A DNA stretch of 52,444 nucleotides from Jaapia argillacea MUCL 33604 (taxonomy: Eukaryota > Basidiomycota > Agaricomycetes > Jaapiales > Jaapiaceae): positions 1 to 52,444 of the forward strand of contig KL197795.1 in NCBI GenBank assembly GCA_000697665.1, written 5' to 3'. Of this stretch, positions 1-12,379 are shown piece after piece. Each line of letters opens with the position of its first letter. Position 1 is the first letter of the stretch. Both the position numbers and the translations under genes were made by a program. Under the pieces are notes generated by a model that saw only the letters and a program-made list of their open reading frames with translations, made no database searches and was not told where the DNA came from.

Positions 1-420
1 TACAGGGCGTTCCTAGGGGTTCTTTGGGGTGTAGAATCCATTGGAATCATCCCCAAGAATTTAGGGGGTGTTCCCACTGCTCTGCCCTACCCCTCTCCCC
101 TACCCTTGCTTGGGCAGAAAGCCAAACTCATGCTGTAAATTCGGTTATAGGGTCTTCCTAGAGGTTCTTTAGGGTGCAGAATCCATTGAAACCACTCCCA
201 AACCCTTAGGGGAGCTTGCCATGGAGCTGTCCACAGGGTGCCCAGTCACTCCAGCATATCTTGTGGTAGCCATATCTCCAGAACCAATGCACCAATTTGG
301 ATGAATGTTGGATCATTTTAATGCCACTAATGAGTACTTTAAGATGTCCCATCCCAATGGAAAAAGTAAGATATATATTATGTTGGGCCCATAAATACCA
401 AGTTATACATTCACCGCGAC
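1..420. repeat. Diverged direct repeat, likely edge of a dispersed repeat
   Basis: A segment of about 50 bp at 18-68 recurs at 164-213 (spacing 146 bp). Both copies share a core reading GGTTCTTTGGGGTGTAGAAT, with scattered changes. The sequence between and after them (to about 420) is pyrimidine-rich or A/T-rich and has no coding character. The element runs off the left edge of the window, so its class (LTR, MITE or other) cannot be decided. Confidence 0.5.
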
Positions 421-1978
421 TCCGGATGCGACACTGAAATCGTTGGACCTGCACTACAACAGGGCCATCTGCACCACTTGATTGTTCTGAGCTTGCAGGA
501 ACACCGGAAGGCGGTGGCGTAGAACAGGGCTCAGGGTTCGGATATTGGCATGGAGGGCGAGTTGTCGACATCTGGGGAGGAGGACTTTGAGCTGAGTGGC
601 TAGTATGGATGCTTTGACTGAACAGAACTGAAATGTACCCGTCATTATTCACCAGGGCCCCAGAAGCATTGGCGATGGGATGATTGCCATGCTCCGGCGA
701 GACGTGACTTAGGGCATGGGGAAAAGGATCTGAAGTCTGTATCCAATTGTCAATATGCACTCAAAGAGGATAATTTTCTGGAAACACACAGGGATTCCAT
801 GTCCGACGGGCGAACTTCGACTCTCTCTATGTTTATGGGTGGCAGTAGCATAACTTCAAGGGCCCAGTCAATATGTCGACAAGAAAAGAGTAGTGTAAAG
901 ATAGCGAAAGACTCACTTCGCTACAGAGGGGCAACGCGGCGTATGGGCATGACGGGCACGGAGGAATAGATACGAAGGCCGCATGGTTGAAAAGTCCTGG
1001 AAATCTTGGTGACGGGGAAAGTTTTATCACTCAATGGGTTCATGCGTACATCTTGTTCCACAATGAGTGCTGGGAAGGTGTTGGATTTGCAATAACGCGT
1101 GATAGTATGGTCTGGTATGATCATACTGGAACCAGGATCAAGAGACTGTGCGGCGGGGTGGTCCACCGACGGGCCAAGGTTTGGAATGAAAGACAGAAAC
1201 TGACGAAGAATAGAGATGTAGGGGATCGGGCATGATTGAGCCATTGAGCCACCCGGGAGATGGGAAGCCTGTTTATCGTCATATCTTGGTTTCGCCTCGA
1301 GGCACCGACACCTCTCATCCCGAACCATTTTCTATTCCAGATACGATTACCCATCCACTCGTGGACACTCAATACAGAAAGGCAGAAGCTCTCACTCATC
1401 ACAATCTCAGCATCTCACAAGGCTATCACGTTGTCGTCCCTCCTAAACAAACCGACTGAACATCTCCTCTGGGTGAAAACATCGAGGCTGACTCGTACAG
1501 TCGCAGGGCTCGATCACCAAACCTCTTGGCGAGTCAAGCGCAACAACATTCAGATGGTCGTGGACAAGTCTACATTGTTGGAGGCGGAAAGGGAAGGATT
1601 ACTATCGGGTTTCGAAGAAAGAGCTTGACGTCAAGCGCGTATGTACCTGAGGAAATGTGAAAGTGGAAATCGTAGTCTTCAGGGGCTCAGTACCTCTGGT
1701 GCGGTACCCACCATTTCACGTTCTTTCTGTATGTTTCGCAGTGCCCGTATACCCCGGACATTTGTATCTACACTCGTCCTTATCGGTGAACCCTATTGGA
1801 TGACATGACGACGCGGACGAGGGAACTCACGCCCCACGAAGCTTGACGGAGCGAGTGATTGATACCGAATCCGCTGCGAATTGACACGATCCGTGATACA
1901 TCGCAAATATGACTGCCGAAAGGGATACAGGATAAGAGAAACCAATAACGATACAGGACAGTCCACGAGACGAATAGC
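421..1978. other. No convincing gene
   Basis: Several open frames of 60-185 codons overlap on both strands. None starts with a well-placed ATG, shows a recognisable motif or joins to another frame through plausible introns. The longest (minus strand, 206-760) begins at a GTG and runs into the repeat above. I treat this as intergenic or degenerate sequence. Confidence 0.4.
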
Positions 1979-3826
1979 TCACGACGCAAGTTTTAAAGGA
2001 GCAGGATATGAAAGCATTGTAGGGTACCTCGGACTTCCACCACCCTGTGGCGTCGAACTCCCCTGAGATTCACCCACACTTCCGCCACTCCCTGGAATGT
2101 GGGGCATTGCGGCCTGCTTGAGTTTGTGTGGAGACTGAGGGATGTAACCAGGAGGCAAAGGGGGAGGTAAGCCAGCGACAAAGTAGACTGGCATGGCTTG
2201 TTGCATCGCCTGGGGCGATCCAGGCTGCTGGTGTTGTTGCGCTTGAGGAGAAGACGGGTATACGTACATCGGCTGGAAGTTGTTACCGGGTGATGGCGAG
2301 TAAGTGTAGCCATATGGGTAAGAAATTTGCCCGTACGCGTGGGGATCAAGGGCTGCGAGATGAGAAGCGGAGGGCGAATGCGGCTTCGGAGAAGTGTGAC
2401 TACGAGAGTGAGTGTGCCCTCGAGAATGGGAATGACTATGGGTACGAGGACCAGGGTCGCTCGTACGCGACGTATGTCGTGTGCGTCGGTGAGTGGAAGT
2501 ATACCCCGACGTTGAAGCTCCCCTGGTGTAGGAAGGCTCGCCAACGCTGAGCATATCGAGCGTGTGGCGCCTATCCGTGTACCACTCCTTGTTTGCATCT
2601 CGCACCCGCCATCTCGAATATCGATAGCGACTACGAGGGTTATCGCCTGGAATATAATCGGCAGCTACACGTCTGTTACCAGATGCCATCCATGGAAGGT
2701 CGTTCAGATCCTTGAAGAACTGGTATACGCGCTGGGCGTATGACCCGAGAGTGGTGGCTGTCGTACGGATCGAGCGACTCATCTTGTCGTAATCGGAGGT
2801 GGGACGGAAGTTGGGGCTTCCAGGAGATCTCGGATCGGGAACGACAAGCGGCTCGCCGCGAGGAGACGGAGTATGATGAATGTAGGTGGTGCCGTGAATT
2901 TCGGGGGGATAACCCTCATGATGAACCATTGTAGTGGACCCATCTCGTATATCCGGCGTGTGGCCTCGTAGCTCCTCCTCTTCCTCTTCCTCGACTTCAT
3001 CCTCCTCCGAGACGTGTGTGTGGTGAGAGGTGTGACGAGAGTTATGACGGGAGGGCTGCGATTCATGCGAAGGATGTCTAGAATCGAAGGATACAGATCG
3101 ATTCGATGGGGCGGGGGTAGGGTGCCGAGAAACGTGAGACGGAGCTGGTGTGGGATGCTCTTGAGGCATATCCATAGCCTCGACGTAGTGGATGGGCGGG
3201 ATAGGTGGGGGCTGAACCCGTCGTATCGGAGTGTGGTATCGGGGAAGGGTATCCACAGTATTGAACGATGCGCCGGTCCCATACGTATCCGTCGTACCTC
3301 TCCGGATGGGCTGCTTTTCACGACCAACACTCCTCACCATCGCCTTGGGCAATTTCTTCAAACTACTCACAAATCCGCCAACGAAGCGTCGACGACCGCT
3401 CTTCTGCAACTTACTCGGACCAGGCAACATTATCGGCGGGGGAGGAGCTGCAACCACTTCATCCCTTTCCTCCTCGACCTCTTCCTCTTCCGGTTCCTCC
3501 GCGACCTCCTCCTCCTCCTCCGCATGTTGATCGACACTAACACCCATGTATTCAAAGTCCGAATACTCAGAAACGCCGCGAGCGTGCTCGACGGGAGGGG
3601 GTACGGGAATAGGTTGCGGTGGGAGCGGTCGTCTTCTGGGACCTCCCGATTGGGGCATTGAGATCCATGTTGCGGCACTGGCTCGACTGGCGTGGCGTGC
3701 TTGGCTGTAGGCGTACCCTCCAGGGATACTTGGATCTGGTTGGTAGTTATCGAGGGGACGGAGAAACGAAGGGTCATCATGAACGTCACTCTGCGGAGTG
3801 CGGTATTCGAGATACGGGTCTGTCAT
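1979..3826 (-). CDS. Low-complexity basidiomycete protein, 615 aa, function unknown
   Basis: One uninterrupted frame. I choose the ATG at 3826 (protein begins MTDPYLEYRTP), because the 25 codons upstream resemble 5' leader. The protein is mostly disordered. It has a proline-rich segment, then an acidic Glu run (about residues 103-125), then a basic patch with the motif GRRRFVGGFVSSLKKLPKAM (about 143-162). A second acidic run follows (about 270-290). A compact block near 365-405 contains YAQRVYQFFKDLNDLPWMAS. Then come His/Ser-Arg repeats and a Pro/Gln/Tyr-rich tail. The two compact blocks look like the conserved core; the rest looks like flexible linker. No catalytic motif or membrane segment is visible. 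It is transcribed away from the PX-domain gene, with about 390 bp between the two start codons. I recognise no named family; a scaffold or RNA/DNA-associated role would be a guess. Confidence 0.75.
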   Translation of the reverse strand: MTDPYLEYRTPQSDVHDDPSFLRPLDNYQPDPSIPGGYAYSQARHASRASAATWISMPQSGGPRRRPLPPQPIPVPPPVEHARGVSEYSDFEYMGVSVDQHAEEEEEVAEEPEEEEVEEERDEVVAAPPPPIMLPGPSKLQKSGRRRFVGGFVSSLKKLPKAMVRSVGREKQPIRRGTTDTYGTGASFNTVDTLPRYHTPIRRVQPPPIPPIHYVEAMDMPQEHPTPAPSHVSRHPTPAPSNRSVSFDSRHPSHESQPSRHNSRHTSHHTHVSEEDEVEEEEEEELRGHTPDIRDGSTTMVHHEGYPPEIHGTTYIHHTPSPRGEPLVVPDPRSPGSPNFRPTSDYDKMSRSIRTTATTLGSYAQRVYQFFKDLNDLPWMASGNRRVAADYIPGDNPRSRYRYSRWRVRDANKEWYTDRRHTLDMLSVGEPSYTRGASTSGYTSTHRRTRHTSRTSDPGPRTHSHSHSRGHTHSRSHTSPKPHSPSASHLAALDPHAYGQISYPYGYTYSPSPGNNFQPMYVYPSSPQAQQHQQPGSPQAMQQAMPVYFVAGLPPPLPPGYIPQSPHKLKQAAMPHIPGSGGSVGESQGSSTPQGGGSPRYPTMLSYPAPLKLAS

Positions 3827-4219
3827 GGCAAGAAAGATAGAGAGAAAGGTGGGGTAGGCGAGGAGGGGTATTTGAGGAAGACCCGAGTGCCTCGTGTACA
3901 CAGGACGTGGATAAACGGCCAGATCCCACGTGCAAAGACTTCATTTCGGCGAGGAGCAGGCTGCGCGAGACTCCATAGCACAGTCCAAACCCAAAGCTAG
4001 AGTTATCGCCCAAGATGAAATGAAGAGGCAGATATCCAAGTAACCAGAGCCAGTGCAGAGTCCATGCCATTCCGCAGCGGAGCTGGGAGAGAAACAACCC
4101 AAGTCTGTTTTCCCACACTCCCCTCCCAGTAACTCTCGTCTTGTATTTACCCTTGAACCGTATCATGCTCTTGTCAATACTCCACTACTGTCAACAGCCC
4201 CCATAACTATTCAACTATC
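3827..4219. promoter_or_regulatory. Shared intergenic region between divergent genes
   Basis: These 393 bp separate the start codons of two divergently transcribed genes (minus-strand low-complexity protein and plus-strand PX protein). The region must hold both 5' leaders and probably both core promoters. I see no clear TATA box or named site. Confidence 0.35.
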
Positions 4220-5070
4220 ATGTCGCTCTCTCCATCCCCTCAATCCGGCCCTTCTTCACACTCAGTTCCTCGTCCTGCAACCCCGACACACCCTTTTCGC
4301 GGTTCGCACAACTTGCTTGAAGTCATCCCAAATGGGATAGACGTCGAGGAAGAATCCCGGTTGTACGAGGAGCTCTGCGAGGTGAATACCTACAACCTCC
4401 TATCATCCTAGCCCTGTGGTATTCATACGCATACTAGAGTCCAGAGACACACACTCCGACATCAAATACTCCTACGAAATCCGGCCCTCGCCGACACGCT
4501 CCTTCTGTATTGTCAAATGACATCTGGCTCGGCGACAACTCCGGCTCAAGCTCTACCTTTGCTAGAGATGTAAAGATTAGCGGTTGGACGAACGTAGGGG
4601 ACAAGTTGGGCGGCGCCTATGTTGGTGAGCTCTATCTGCTTCTTTTGTGATGCAGTGGTCATTTATTCCATTCCGCACAGTGTTCGACTGTGTAATCAGA
4701 ACGAAAGAGGTAAGTCTCCCATCCCAACCTCCAGTGTTCTTTCACCTTAATGGTGTTAATTTCCAATAGGAGACGTCCATCCACGTCCACAAGCGCTACT
4801 CTGATTTCGAGCGCCTATATTCAGACCTCGTCCATACTCTTCCCGTACGTCTCCATTATTCTTCGATCATGTACCCTCCTTGTACCTCGCCTTCTCCAGC
4901 GGAATCGTCGCCATCTCATCCCGGCCCTGCCACCAAAATCCGCTCTGGCGAAGTATCGGCCGGCATTCTTGGATAAACGACGGCGACAACTGGAACTTTG
5001 GCTAGCGTCGGTTGTGTTGCATCCAGATGTTGGGGGTTGTACAGCTGTGGGGAGGTGGGTGATGGAGTGA
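4220..5070 (+). CDS. YPT35: PX-domain protein resembling YPT35 (phosphoinositide-binding, endosome/vacuole)
   Basis: Five exons: 4220-4381, 4438-4624, 4681-4709, 4770-4844 and 4900-5070. The introns of 55-60 nt have GT-AG ends. The joined frame gives 207 aa. About 80 disordered N-terminal residues precede a PX domain. It includes the segment FARDVKISGWTNVGDKLGGA, the phosphoinositide-contact motif KRYSDFERLY and a proline-rich loop (ALPPKS), then AKYRPAFLDKRRRQLELWL. The last two segments match the PX signature of an RYSDF motif followed by a loop and a basic Rx5-RxxLexWL helix. There is nothing after the PX domain, so this is a single-domain PX protein as in yeast Ypt35, an endosomal/vacuolar adaptor that binds PI3P. 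Short sorting nexins (Snx3-like) are the main alternative. The domain call is firm; the symbol is by resemblance. Confidence 0.82.
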
Positions 5071-5171
5071 TTCACGAGTGTACCGTGGCGTATGTAGAGT
5101 GATGGACTTTTTGCTTTGACCATTCTCTTCTCAGTCACCATATTAACCTCACTCGAGGATCCGATCGTAAC

Positions 5172-5253
5172 GGCTTAGTGGTCTAGTAGTATGATTCTCG
5201 CTTCGGGTCATCTGAACTGCGAGAGGTCCCGGGTTCAATTCCCGGCTGAGCCC
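5172..5253 (+). tRNA. tRNA-Pro (anticodon CGG) with a 10-nt intron
   Basis: A full cloverleaf can be drawn. The 5' arm GGCTTAG pairs with CTGAGCC (one G-T pair) and the discriminator base is C. The anticodon stem is CTCGC/GCGAG, and the T arm is CCGGG-TTCAATT-CCCGG. The loop reads TTCGGG, then 10 extra bases (5208-5217), then T. This puts anticodon CGG at 5204-5206 and the intron at the canonical 37/38 site. The body closely resembles other eukaryotic tRNA-Pro genes. Internal A and B boxes are intact. Confidence 0.93.
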
Positions 5254-5263
5254 TTATTTTTTT
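5254..5263 (+). terminator. Pol III terminator of the tRNA gene
   Basis: A run of seven T residues (5257-5263) starts four bases after the discriminator base, as expected for RNA polymerase III termination. Confidence 0.8.
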
Positions 5264-5600
5264 CACTTTTTGCTTCACCCCCTCAACCTCCATCTCAATC
5301 GTTGCCATCATTGCCGCAAATTCACCAGAACTCCAAGAGAAGATCCATCAATAGTTTTGGCCTCGCATCGACTTCACATACAAAGTTACAAACTTGATCC
5401 CGCCCCAGACGGATACTTGCCGGATTTAACACATGTCCTTCATAATTTGTCGGCCTTCTGCCTCAGCGAAAGTTATTCGAAGGTGCAATGTATCGATGCA
5501 TCAGAACTGATGGCTTCGTAGGACGCAAATACTCGTACAAGATACACGTGATAAGCCAAAAATACAACGACCGATAAGATACAACATACAACAATACCGC
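5264..5600. other. Intergenic, no gene seen
   Basis: Between the tRNA and the 3' end of the minus-strand regulator. Contains short open frames only, with no coding signature. Confidence 0.4.
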
Positions 5601-8600
5601 TCACACCATTGGATTCCCAGTCCACGAGAAATCAGCAAGATTCCAATCCCCTTGCAGAGGTAGAGATCGCCAAAAGTCATTATCCAGTGCTTCATGGTCT
5701 GAAAGAAGTCGAGAGAATTCTTCGGACGCTGGAGGTGGATTGAGGTCATAACTGAACGCGAAGGTTAGTGACAAATCGAGGAAGATACAGTGACACTCAC
5801 ATCGACTGGCCGGAGGAGGGCAACGGGAAACTGGCGAATGAGTTTCCATTTTGTAGGAATCCGAGGTGGTCGTTTGCCGCTGGATGGGACGAGCCATTCA
5901 TCGTAACTGGATGAGAGTGTATTGGAGTCTCGAATGAAGGCTCGAGAGGTAGTCGGGTATTGATACTTGTGATTCCATTGTGATGTGGGCCAATTCGACG
6001 TGTATCGCTGGCGAGTGTATCTGCACGTGTGGCGTCGGACATCCCTCCTCGATGCCGTCGCGAATCCTGGTGAGAGCTTCGTGGGTGAGGGCTCTGAGCG
6101 CGGCTCTCCACAAAGTCCCTTCCTCGGCTAAAGGTACGCAAGAGGCCGTTGAGCAGTCTTGCATACCGTACGCCAGGGTGTTGTTCATCTGTGCTGGCGC
6201 AGGCCAGACAGACAATAAGACGTTTCAGGAGAGCCAGAGTCTCCGGCTGGTCGTCCGCCACAATCGCCCCGATGAAGACCGCCTGTTGGATGGGTTAAAA
6301 CGGGCCGCAAAAATGTTGGACAGTATAGGTACCTTGAGCAGGAACACAGCCGCATATCTGGAAATCAAAGAGACATGAAGTATCGTTGGGACAGAACTAA
6401 CACAACACTCACGAGAAGAAGAGATAGAATCGATATGGGAGATAAGGGAGGGCGCCACCTGGATGCAATCGATCAGTGCAGATCTTCACCAATTCAGTCT
6501 GGCGTTTCCAAGTCAGTTTGATGAAACCCAATCACAACCGCTGATACGAACCGCCGCGTTGATGCCCTCCAGAATGAACTTAGCGTCCGGCGAACCAGTA
6601 ACTCCCCGGGGAAAGATGAGGTCATCGAATGGCTTCTTGTCACCTTCATCCTTCATTGCTTGCAAAGCTGTAGGGGCCGCTCGTTGGACATGCGCTTGGA
6701 ATGCAAACGAGGAGATATATAGCCGCAGGTAATGCTGAATGGAGGGGCCATGGTCAAGCATCTCTTCACGCGATGATAGGTGAGAATTTACATACAAAAG
6801 AGATCCACACGCACTCGAAAATCGGGAACGTCTCCCATTTTTTGTCACCCCAAGTTAACCGGAAGCCATTCTGAAAGAGCACAAACCTCTGAGTGGACAC
6901 CACGTAGTGCGATCGGGACTAGACCTACAATACCTACGGGAGGCTCGTCAGATATCAGCTCTAAGAGAGGTGGATATGACGACATACTTCGCGTAAAGGC
7001 ATCGAGATACCTGAGCGAACCGTAGATATTAGTCGCCAAGTATACACAGGAACGGGAATGAGCATACTTATGGTATTCCCCCACTCTGACTAGAGTGATT
7101 GTACGATCTTTGGAAGGGTACAGAATGTCATGGGCCGAGGTCATGGTTTGCGTCAGCTCCACATAGCTGACGAACAAAAGTCAGCCCGTCGTGCTCTCAC
7201 AGATTAGTTGCATGGGCATACGCTTGTACCAAGGAGGAGAAATCGTCTTGAACGCCTGCCACTGGTCGCAGAGTTGGGAAGTTGATAAATGGACTGGGTT
7301 CTGTGTAGTAGCCCGATGACTGGAAGCAAAGTCCCGGACCTGGAAATACACAGGTATCAGGAGAGACGAGATTGGCGAGTAATGAGATTACCTCGACTCC
7401 AGAAGGCCTTGCCTGCGCAGGTGTCAGATATGAGACTATACTCAGATGACTTGCACTTACCGATGCGAATGGATATCCTGAAGATCGAGCATTTCAGCCC
7501 ATAGCCATGGAGATGATGTATGTCACTCACTGTCGGTCAAACATATAGCAGTCTTGGAGATGCTCAGCATACTGCTACAACGACGAAGAACCGAACACCT
7601 ACACGTCCAAGCAAGTCGCTCTCTATGAAGGCTATCGTCCATCTCGTCTGAAGATCCGTCTGGGGGTATGAAGGTCTTCTGATCGAGTCCCATCATATAA
7701 CTTGTGGAAGGTTAGGGGTGCCAACTCCGATATGGTAAGCACTCACCCAAGTCGAACAGCCTAGGACGTTGGCGATACTTAAGCTGACGCACAACAAGAG
7801 GACAGGTAGGAACTGACAGTACCGACGAGCATCCAGGACATGCGATTCTCCTCCTCATGGATATCGACGACGTCTTCGTCGGACTGACGTGGCAGGTACT
7901 CTAGGGTGGCAGAGTGATGACAATGAATGCAAAACTGGGGTGAAGCCTTACCAGAAAGCAACAACAGCGCTTCTACAGTCCCAACCGTGGCCTTCTTACC
8001 ACACATAATTCCAGTGATACAGGACTGGATGGTTGCGTCACATGTGAGCTGATGGCGAGGGTGAATGGGAGTCCACTGACCTGCAAATAGGACCATGACC
8101 GCTCATGTATCTGCGAGTTCTTCTCGTGACGAGACGCAATGACAATAATCGTGGCCAAGAGATGAGGCTCTTCGTCAGCGAAAGCTGCTAGTTGACCAAG
8201 CGTTTTGGGAATCCGATGGTGGGGAATCATCGGGAAGATGAAATGGATTCGGGTAAAGAAAACGTCCACGAGATCATGAACTTGAGAAACGTTCAGGACA
8301 CCATCTTTTACCAGGGGGAAATTCTCGAGGGATGGTGTAGATCGGTGGGATTGTACAAGTGGAGACAGTCGCGATGATCGAGGAGATACATTGCGGGGAG
8401 GAGCAGCTCCGGTTCTGCTCGTCTCCCCGGCAGAGTAGTTGTCTTCTGAATCGCTGGAGCCTTCTCCAGTATTCATTTGGTGTGCGGCCTCGGAAGCGAG
8501 GACGAGCAGATTGACGGCATCTTCAGGGTTTCGGAGATTGGCAGCCGCAAGCCTTTCGGGGCCAACGGGAGAGTGTGAATCGCGCCGACGACGTTTTGAT

Positions 8601-9143
8601 GGACGGTGTGTTCTATCAAACGAAGATGCAGGAGAGGGTTGAGCATCAGCTGCAGAGCGTGGTGATATACCAGCACCGTCGTCAGACAGAGAATGGGGAT
8701 TGTGCGTCAGACTGAGGGCTGAACGCGGAAATCGGGAGACAACATCAGGGATCACATTCAAAGCAGATGAAGGGTTGGACGCACGATAAGGGGTTTTAAC
8801 CGTACTCGAGGGTCCGAGCAGCGGACGTGTATCGCTGTGAGATTCCAACAGGTCCTCCTCCCCATCCACGTCCTTGCTCTTCGATCGAATCCTCCCACCC
8901 CGGCGAGAAGGAGCAAATACACATTCCCTGCCCTCCCTACGACAACGAGCACAGGGAGGATCCTTTGGTGAATCTACATCTCCGAGATCACACTTGGCTT
9001 TGCGTGAACGCTGAGAACGAATGAACCAAATGTCAGCGTGATAAGAATTGTCGGTTGTGAACAGGACGGACGCAATGCAGGCAAGCCTTGAAGGCCCTTC
9101 GAGCGCGCAGCTGCTGAGCAGTTTCCTGGGATGTGGTGGCCAT
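5601..9143 (-). CDS. Zn2Cys6 fungal-specific transcription factor
   Basis: A multi-exon gene. Exon 1 (9143-9072) starts at ATG and ends in ACLHC. A 61-nt intron splits the zinc cluster, and exon 2 (9010-8081) continues RSRKAKCDL and then [11 protein letters not shown]. Together these give the C-x2-C-x6-C ... C-x2-C-x6-C binuclear cluster. A basic stretch (SKRRRR) and a long Ser-rich linker follow. The fungal transcription-factor middle domain is spread over many small exons with 50-60 nt introns. Recognisable pieces are [20 protein letters not shown], a segment with ERLAWT...[19 protein letters not shown], and the helical part near 6.2-7.2 kb. The last exon ends at 5601 after a disordered tail ([10 protein letters not shown]). 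The protein is nuclear and predicted to bind DNA at CGG-type sites. I could not fix every exon edge between 7.9 and 6.2 kb. Its target genes are not evident. Confidence 0.85.
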
Positions 9144-12100
9144 GGACGACGTCGACAGCGTTAGCAAGCAAGATGAAGTACAGAATGTGGGGTATTCAGG
9201 CTGTTCCGTTCCGAAGTTCCTGTTCCTGGTCTAACAACGCGGCAGCTTTTGCGGGTTTGCTCAGCACTCCTTTTGTCGACGCTGATGGCGTTTACCACCA
9301 GGATTTGTTCGCGGCTCATTTTCTTTCTCTTTCGAGGGCTATTCTCACCGTATACCTGCCGTGGAAACACACAGAACCCATCCTGTGGGTGAACCCCCGT
9401 AAATCCTATTCAGTTTGTGCGTCTTGGGCGTTATTTTGGCGAATTTTCGGACGAGTGGTCATCACTGGCGTCGATCTCGAAATCACTCCCGCTCTCCAGT
9501 ACACCAACTGCTACTCTTGGCGATGGGAATGTTTCATTTGTTCCAGGCTCTCTGATGATCAATATATGCCCGAAGGAACCCAGTCCTCGACGCAGGTCTC
9601 GTACCGAACCCCATCACCTACCCATTTCTCACTCCATGGAGATTGGGCAAAGAAGCGGTGTCGCCGAAGCATTTAGCTATGTCGAGACACATCTATTCTC
9701 AGCCTTTGTGGTGTCGATGCTCCGAATGCCCTCGACTGTTTTCCGAAGTTTAACTATCCTTCACGCCATCAAATCTCACCTCGGCGGGAACTGTTTCCAG
9801 CATGAGATCTGCAGAGAAATCTCATCCCATCAAGGTCATCTATTGGCCGACGGTTCATATGTTATACCCATCGACATGTCTGACCTGCCAACAATTTCGA
9901 GCCATTCTAGGCTACCTCGTCCCGTCTTCTCGTTCCATCTTTCATTAATGTCCTCCCTTAGTCGCCTCTGTGTCGCGCAGATCCCGGCCCCCTCTCTCGC
10001 GATGAAATCGCCGGGCAAGCGTGGAGCATACCTTCGCGGCATGTCTTGACGTTGCGAACCTTACCCAAGGGCTGCCTACTCACAACGCTCTTCTATTGGC
10101 TGCTTTCCGCATCACCTGTGTCTTACCCGCATGAGGCATGCCCAGTATAGTCCTCACCAGTTCATCTCCCTCAGGCTTCTTGGCTGGTGCACGCTTGTCA
10201 AATATGAATTACTTTCAAGTTCATTCCATGCGACGCCTTTCAATCAATGAGTTACTTCATTGGATCTGTATTTTTCATGATGATCACTCATGTTGCCCTT
10301 CACTCGGACCCATTTCGCTCTGGAACGGCCGTGTGGTGCTTAGGGTACCGAAACCTTGCTAATTGAACAGGACTTGAAGGTGACTTTCAATGCCTCATAT
10401 GGCAAGAGCGAAGACGCCCTCAAAGTTCGGAGACGTGTAGGACACATAAAGGATCCTTCTTCGCCGATTTATGTCGCCAATACACGCTACGAGTTGCCCT
10501 GTTTGACCCCAAAGCCCGGAAGCCTTCTTCGAGAGTCAACGGTTTGTTGCTCGGCACCCTCCATATTGCTACCATCCCTAAATCGTTTATCCAGGCAACT
10601 AGATTCTGAAATAGCGTACACTCGATTGTGCTACATAACGAGAAGGCATGCGGCTGGAGATACATAGGGCATACGCTTACAGAGGTACACATACAACTTG
10701 ATTATACGAGGCCTAGGTTAGAAAATGTATCCAGTCGATAGCCCAATATTACTACGTAAACCCAAGATGAACGAACAATTTTACCCCCCGTCGAAGAGAT
10801 GACGAATAGGGATCCATATCCAAGCTATTTCTGCTGCAAACTGTCTCCATCCTCCGACGTCGTACGCGGAAGAGTGACCAAGATGAATCCAGGCGGTACG
10901 AATGAAACCCGTGGAGACCTTCTCGCGACGGTCGTTAGTCGTTTCCAAGCGAGTGTGATGCCTCGCTTGATAGTTGGACGTGAGGGTGTGTGTTGTGGGC
11001 GAGGTAGTCGACATGGCTGCGCACACTCATGGTGCTCCTGTCGGTCCTCGTAGTCGCGATGAAGCTTCGGACGCGAGAAGGGATTGTGATAATGCACAGG
11101 TTGAGACTTGCGATAGGGATCTTCATTCAAGAAACTCCAACTGCTCCTGAACGACCGGTGAGGAACATCCAAAGGGATCAACCTGTCAAACAACTCACGG
11201 AAGATTCTTGGACAGGGGTAGTGGTGAGGAAATGGAACCCTGGGTGGGAGCCGGTCCCGAAATGATAGCGGATCGAAGCATGACGCTCAAGCTGTCAGAG
11301 TGTTTGGGCGACCGAATAGCGAACAAGGTGATGAGGGTGTTAGCACAAGAGCAAAACCGGAAGAACAGGTTGAGCGGTCAAATTGGCTGTGGTCCAAGGA
11401 CTGGCAGTGCTTCTAATATATATTTCAACACCAACCGCCACATATGCACCGCTTTATCCAACATGTGGGATGGGCGTGGACGGAGCGACGAGAACAAAAG
11501 GAAACCGAGCAGCGCGCCGACCGCAGAAGGCCAGCATGAGTGCAGAGCGGCATCCACGTGATCTGGATGATCAAAGCGATTGTGATGTGGAGAGGGGGTG
11601 GACCCATGAAGAAGAGAAAACCAGATCCTAGTTATGAGGGACAGGTTATAGAGGAGTGTAAATTGACGTGATCGTACCTGTTAGTATAACCGGCGAAAGA
11701 CCTTAATGGGAGGGAACATCGAGACACGTTCGGGGGTGCGTGCATGGGTGAAAGAATCGAAGCGCTGCGTCCTTCATTAGGCGCTCAAGTCATGAAAGAC
11801 GTGTGTATTGTGTACATCCCGACGAGCGTGCAGGATTGTCGGGTGGCATGAGGCCGGCGAGTGTGTCATAGAATAGCAAGAACAGGAGATCGGCACTTGG
11901 CCCGATTACGTGCTGAGATTGCACCGAAAAAAATGTCAGGATAACGCAACCAAGGCCAGAGGATCGTGGTGGGATGTTAGGCCGGCTGTCATTCGAGATG
12001 CTTGTGGGCAAAGGGTAGACAATCACACCATGGGTTAGGCGGAAGCGGTAGTAGTCCCCCGAAAAGAGGAGGAATGACCAGATTCCGAAGGGGGTCAGGC

Positions 12101-12379
12101 ACACCGGACATTATCGCAACAACAAGGATACTTTATTGGGAGATCCTGCGAGCTACCTGCGTACCATCCAAGCATGAAACTTGAAGCTTGAAGAACTGGA
12201 GGAACTGGAAGGAGGAATGACAAGTCTTGAACGAAGCAAGTCCATCCGGCCAAAGCCGTGCCAATGAGCGCTAAAATTTTGGGACTCCGCCAAATTTTTG
12301 GATTGTGGATGTGGATGCGGGTCTGAGGAAGTTTGCGGTGTCCCTTATCTTTTCTCCTCCTCTTTTCACGACTTTCGCC
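9144..12379. other. Long stretch without a confident gene
   Basis: Overlapping open frames occur on both strands (the longest is plus 9417-10049), but they have no recognisable motif, strong start or coherent splicing. On the minus strand between about 12.1 and 10.8 kb, several short hydrophobic frames could be exons of a small membrane protein, for example a segment with ALLGFLLFSS near 11.5 kb. I could not join them into one gene. The last 300 bp before 12380 must hold the KAP123 promoter. Confidence 0.35.

Noticed and set aside
206-760. 184-codon minus-strand frame
   Set aside because: Starts at GTG, has no motif and runs into a dispersed repeat.
9131-10049. Two overlapping plus-strand frames of 181 and 210 codons
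   Set aside because: No motif, different frames, no splice sites joining them, and the first overlaps exon 1 of the minus-strand regulator.
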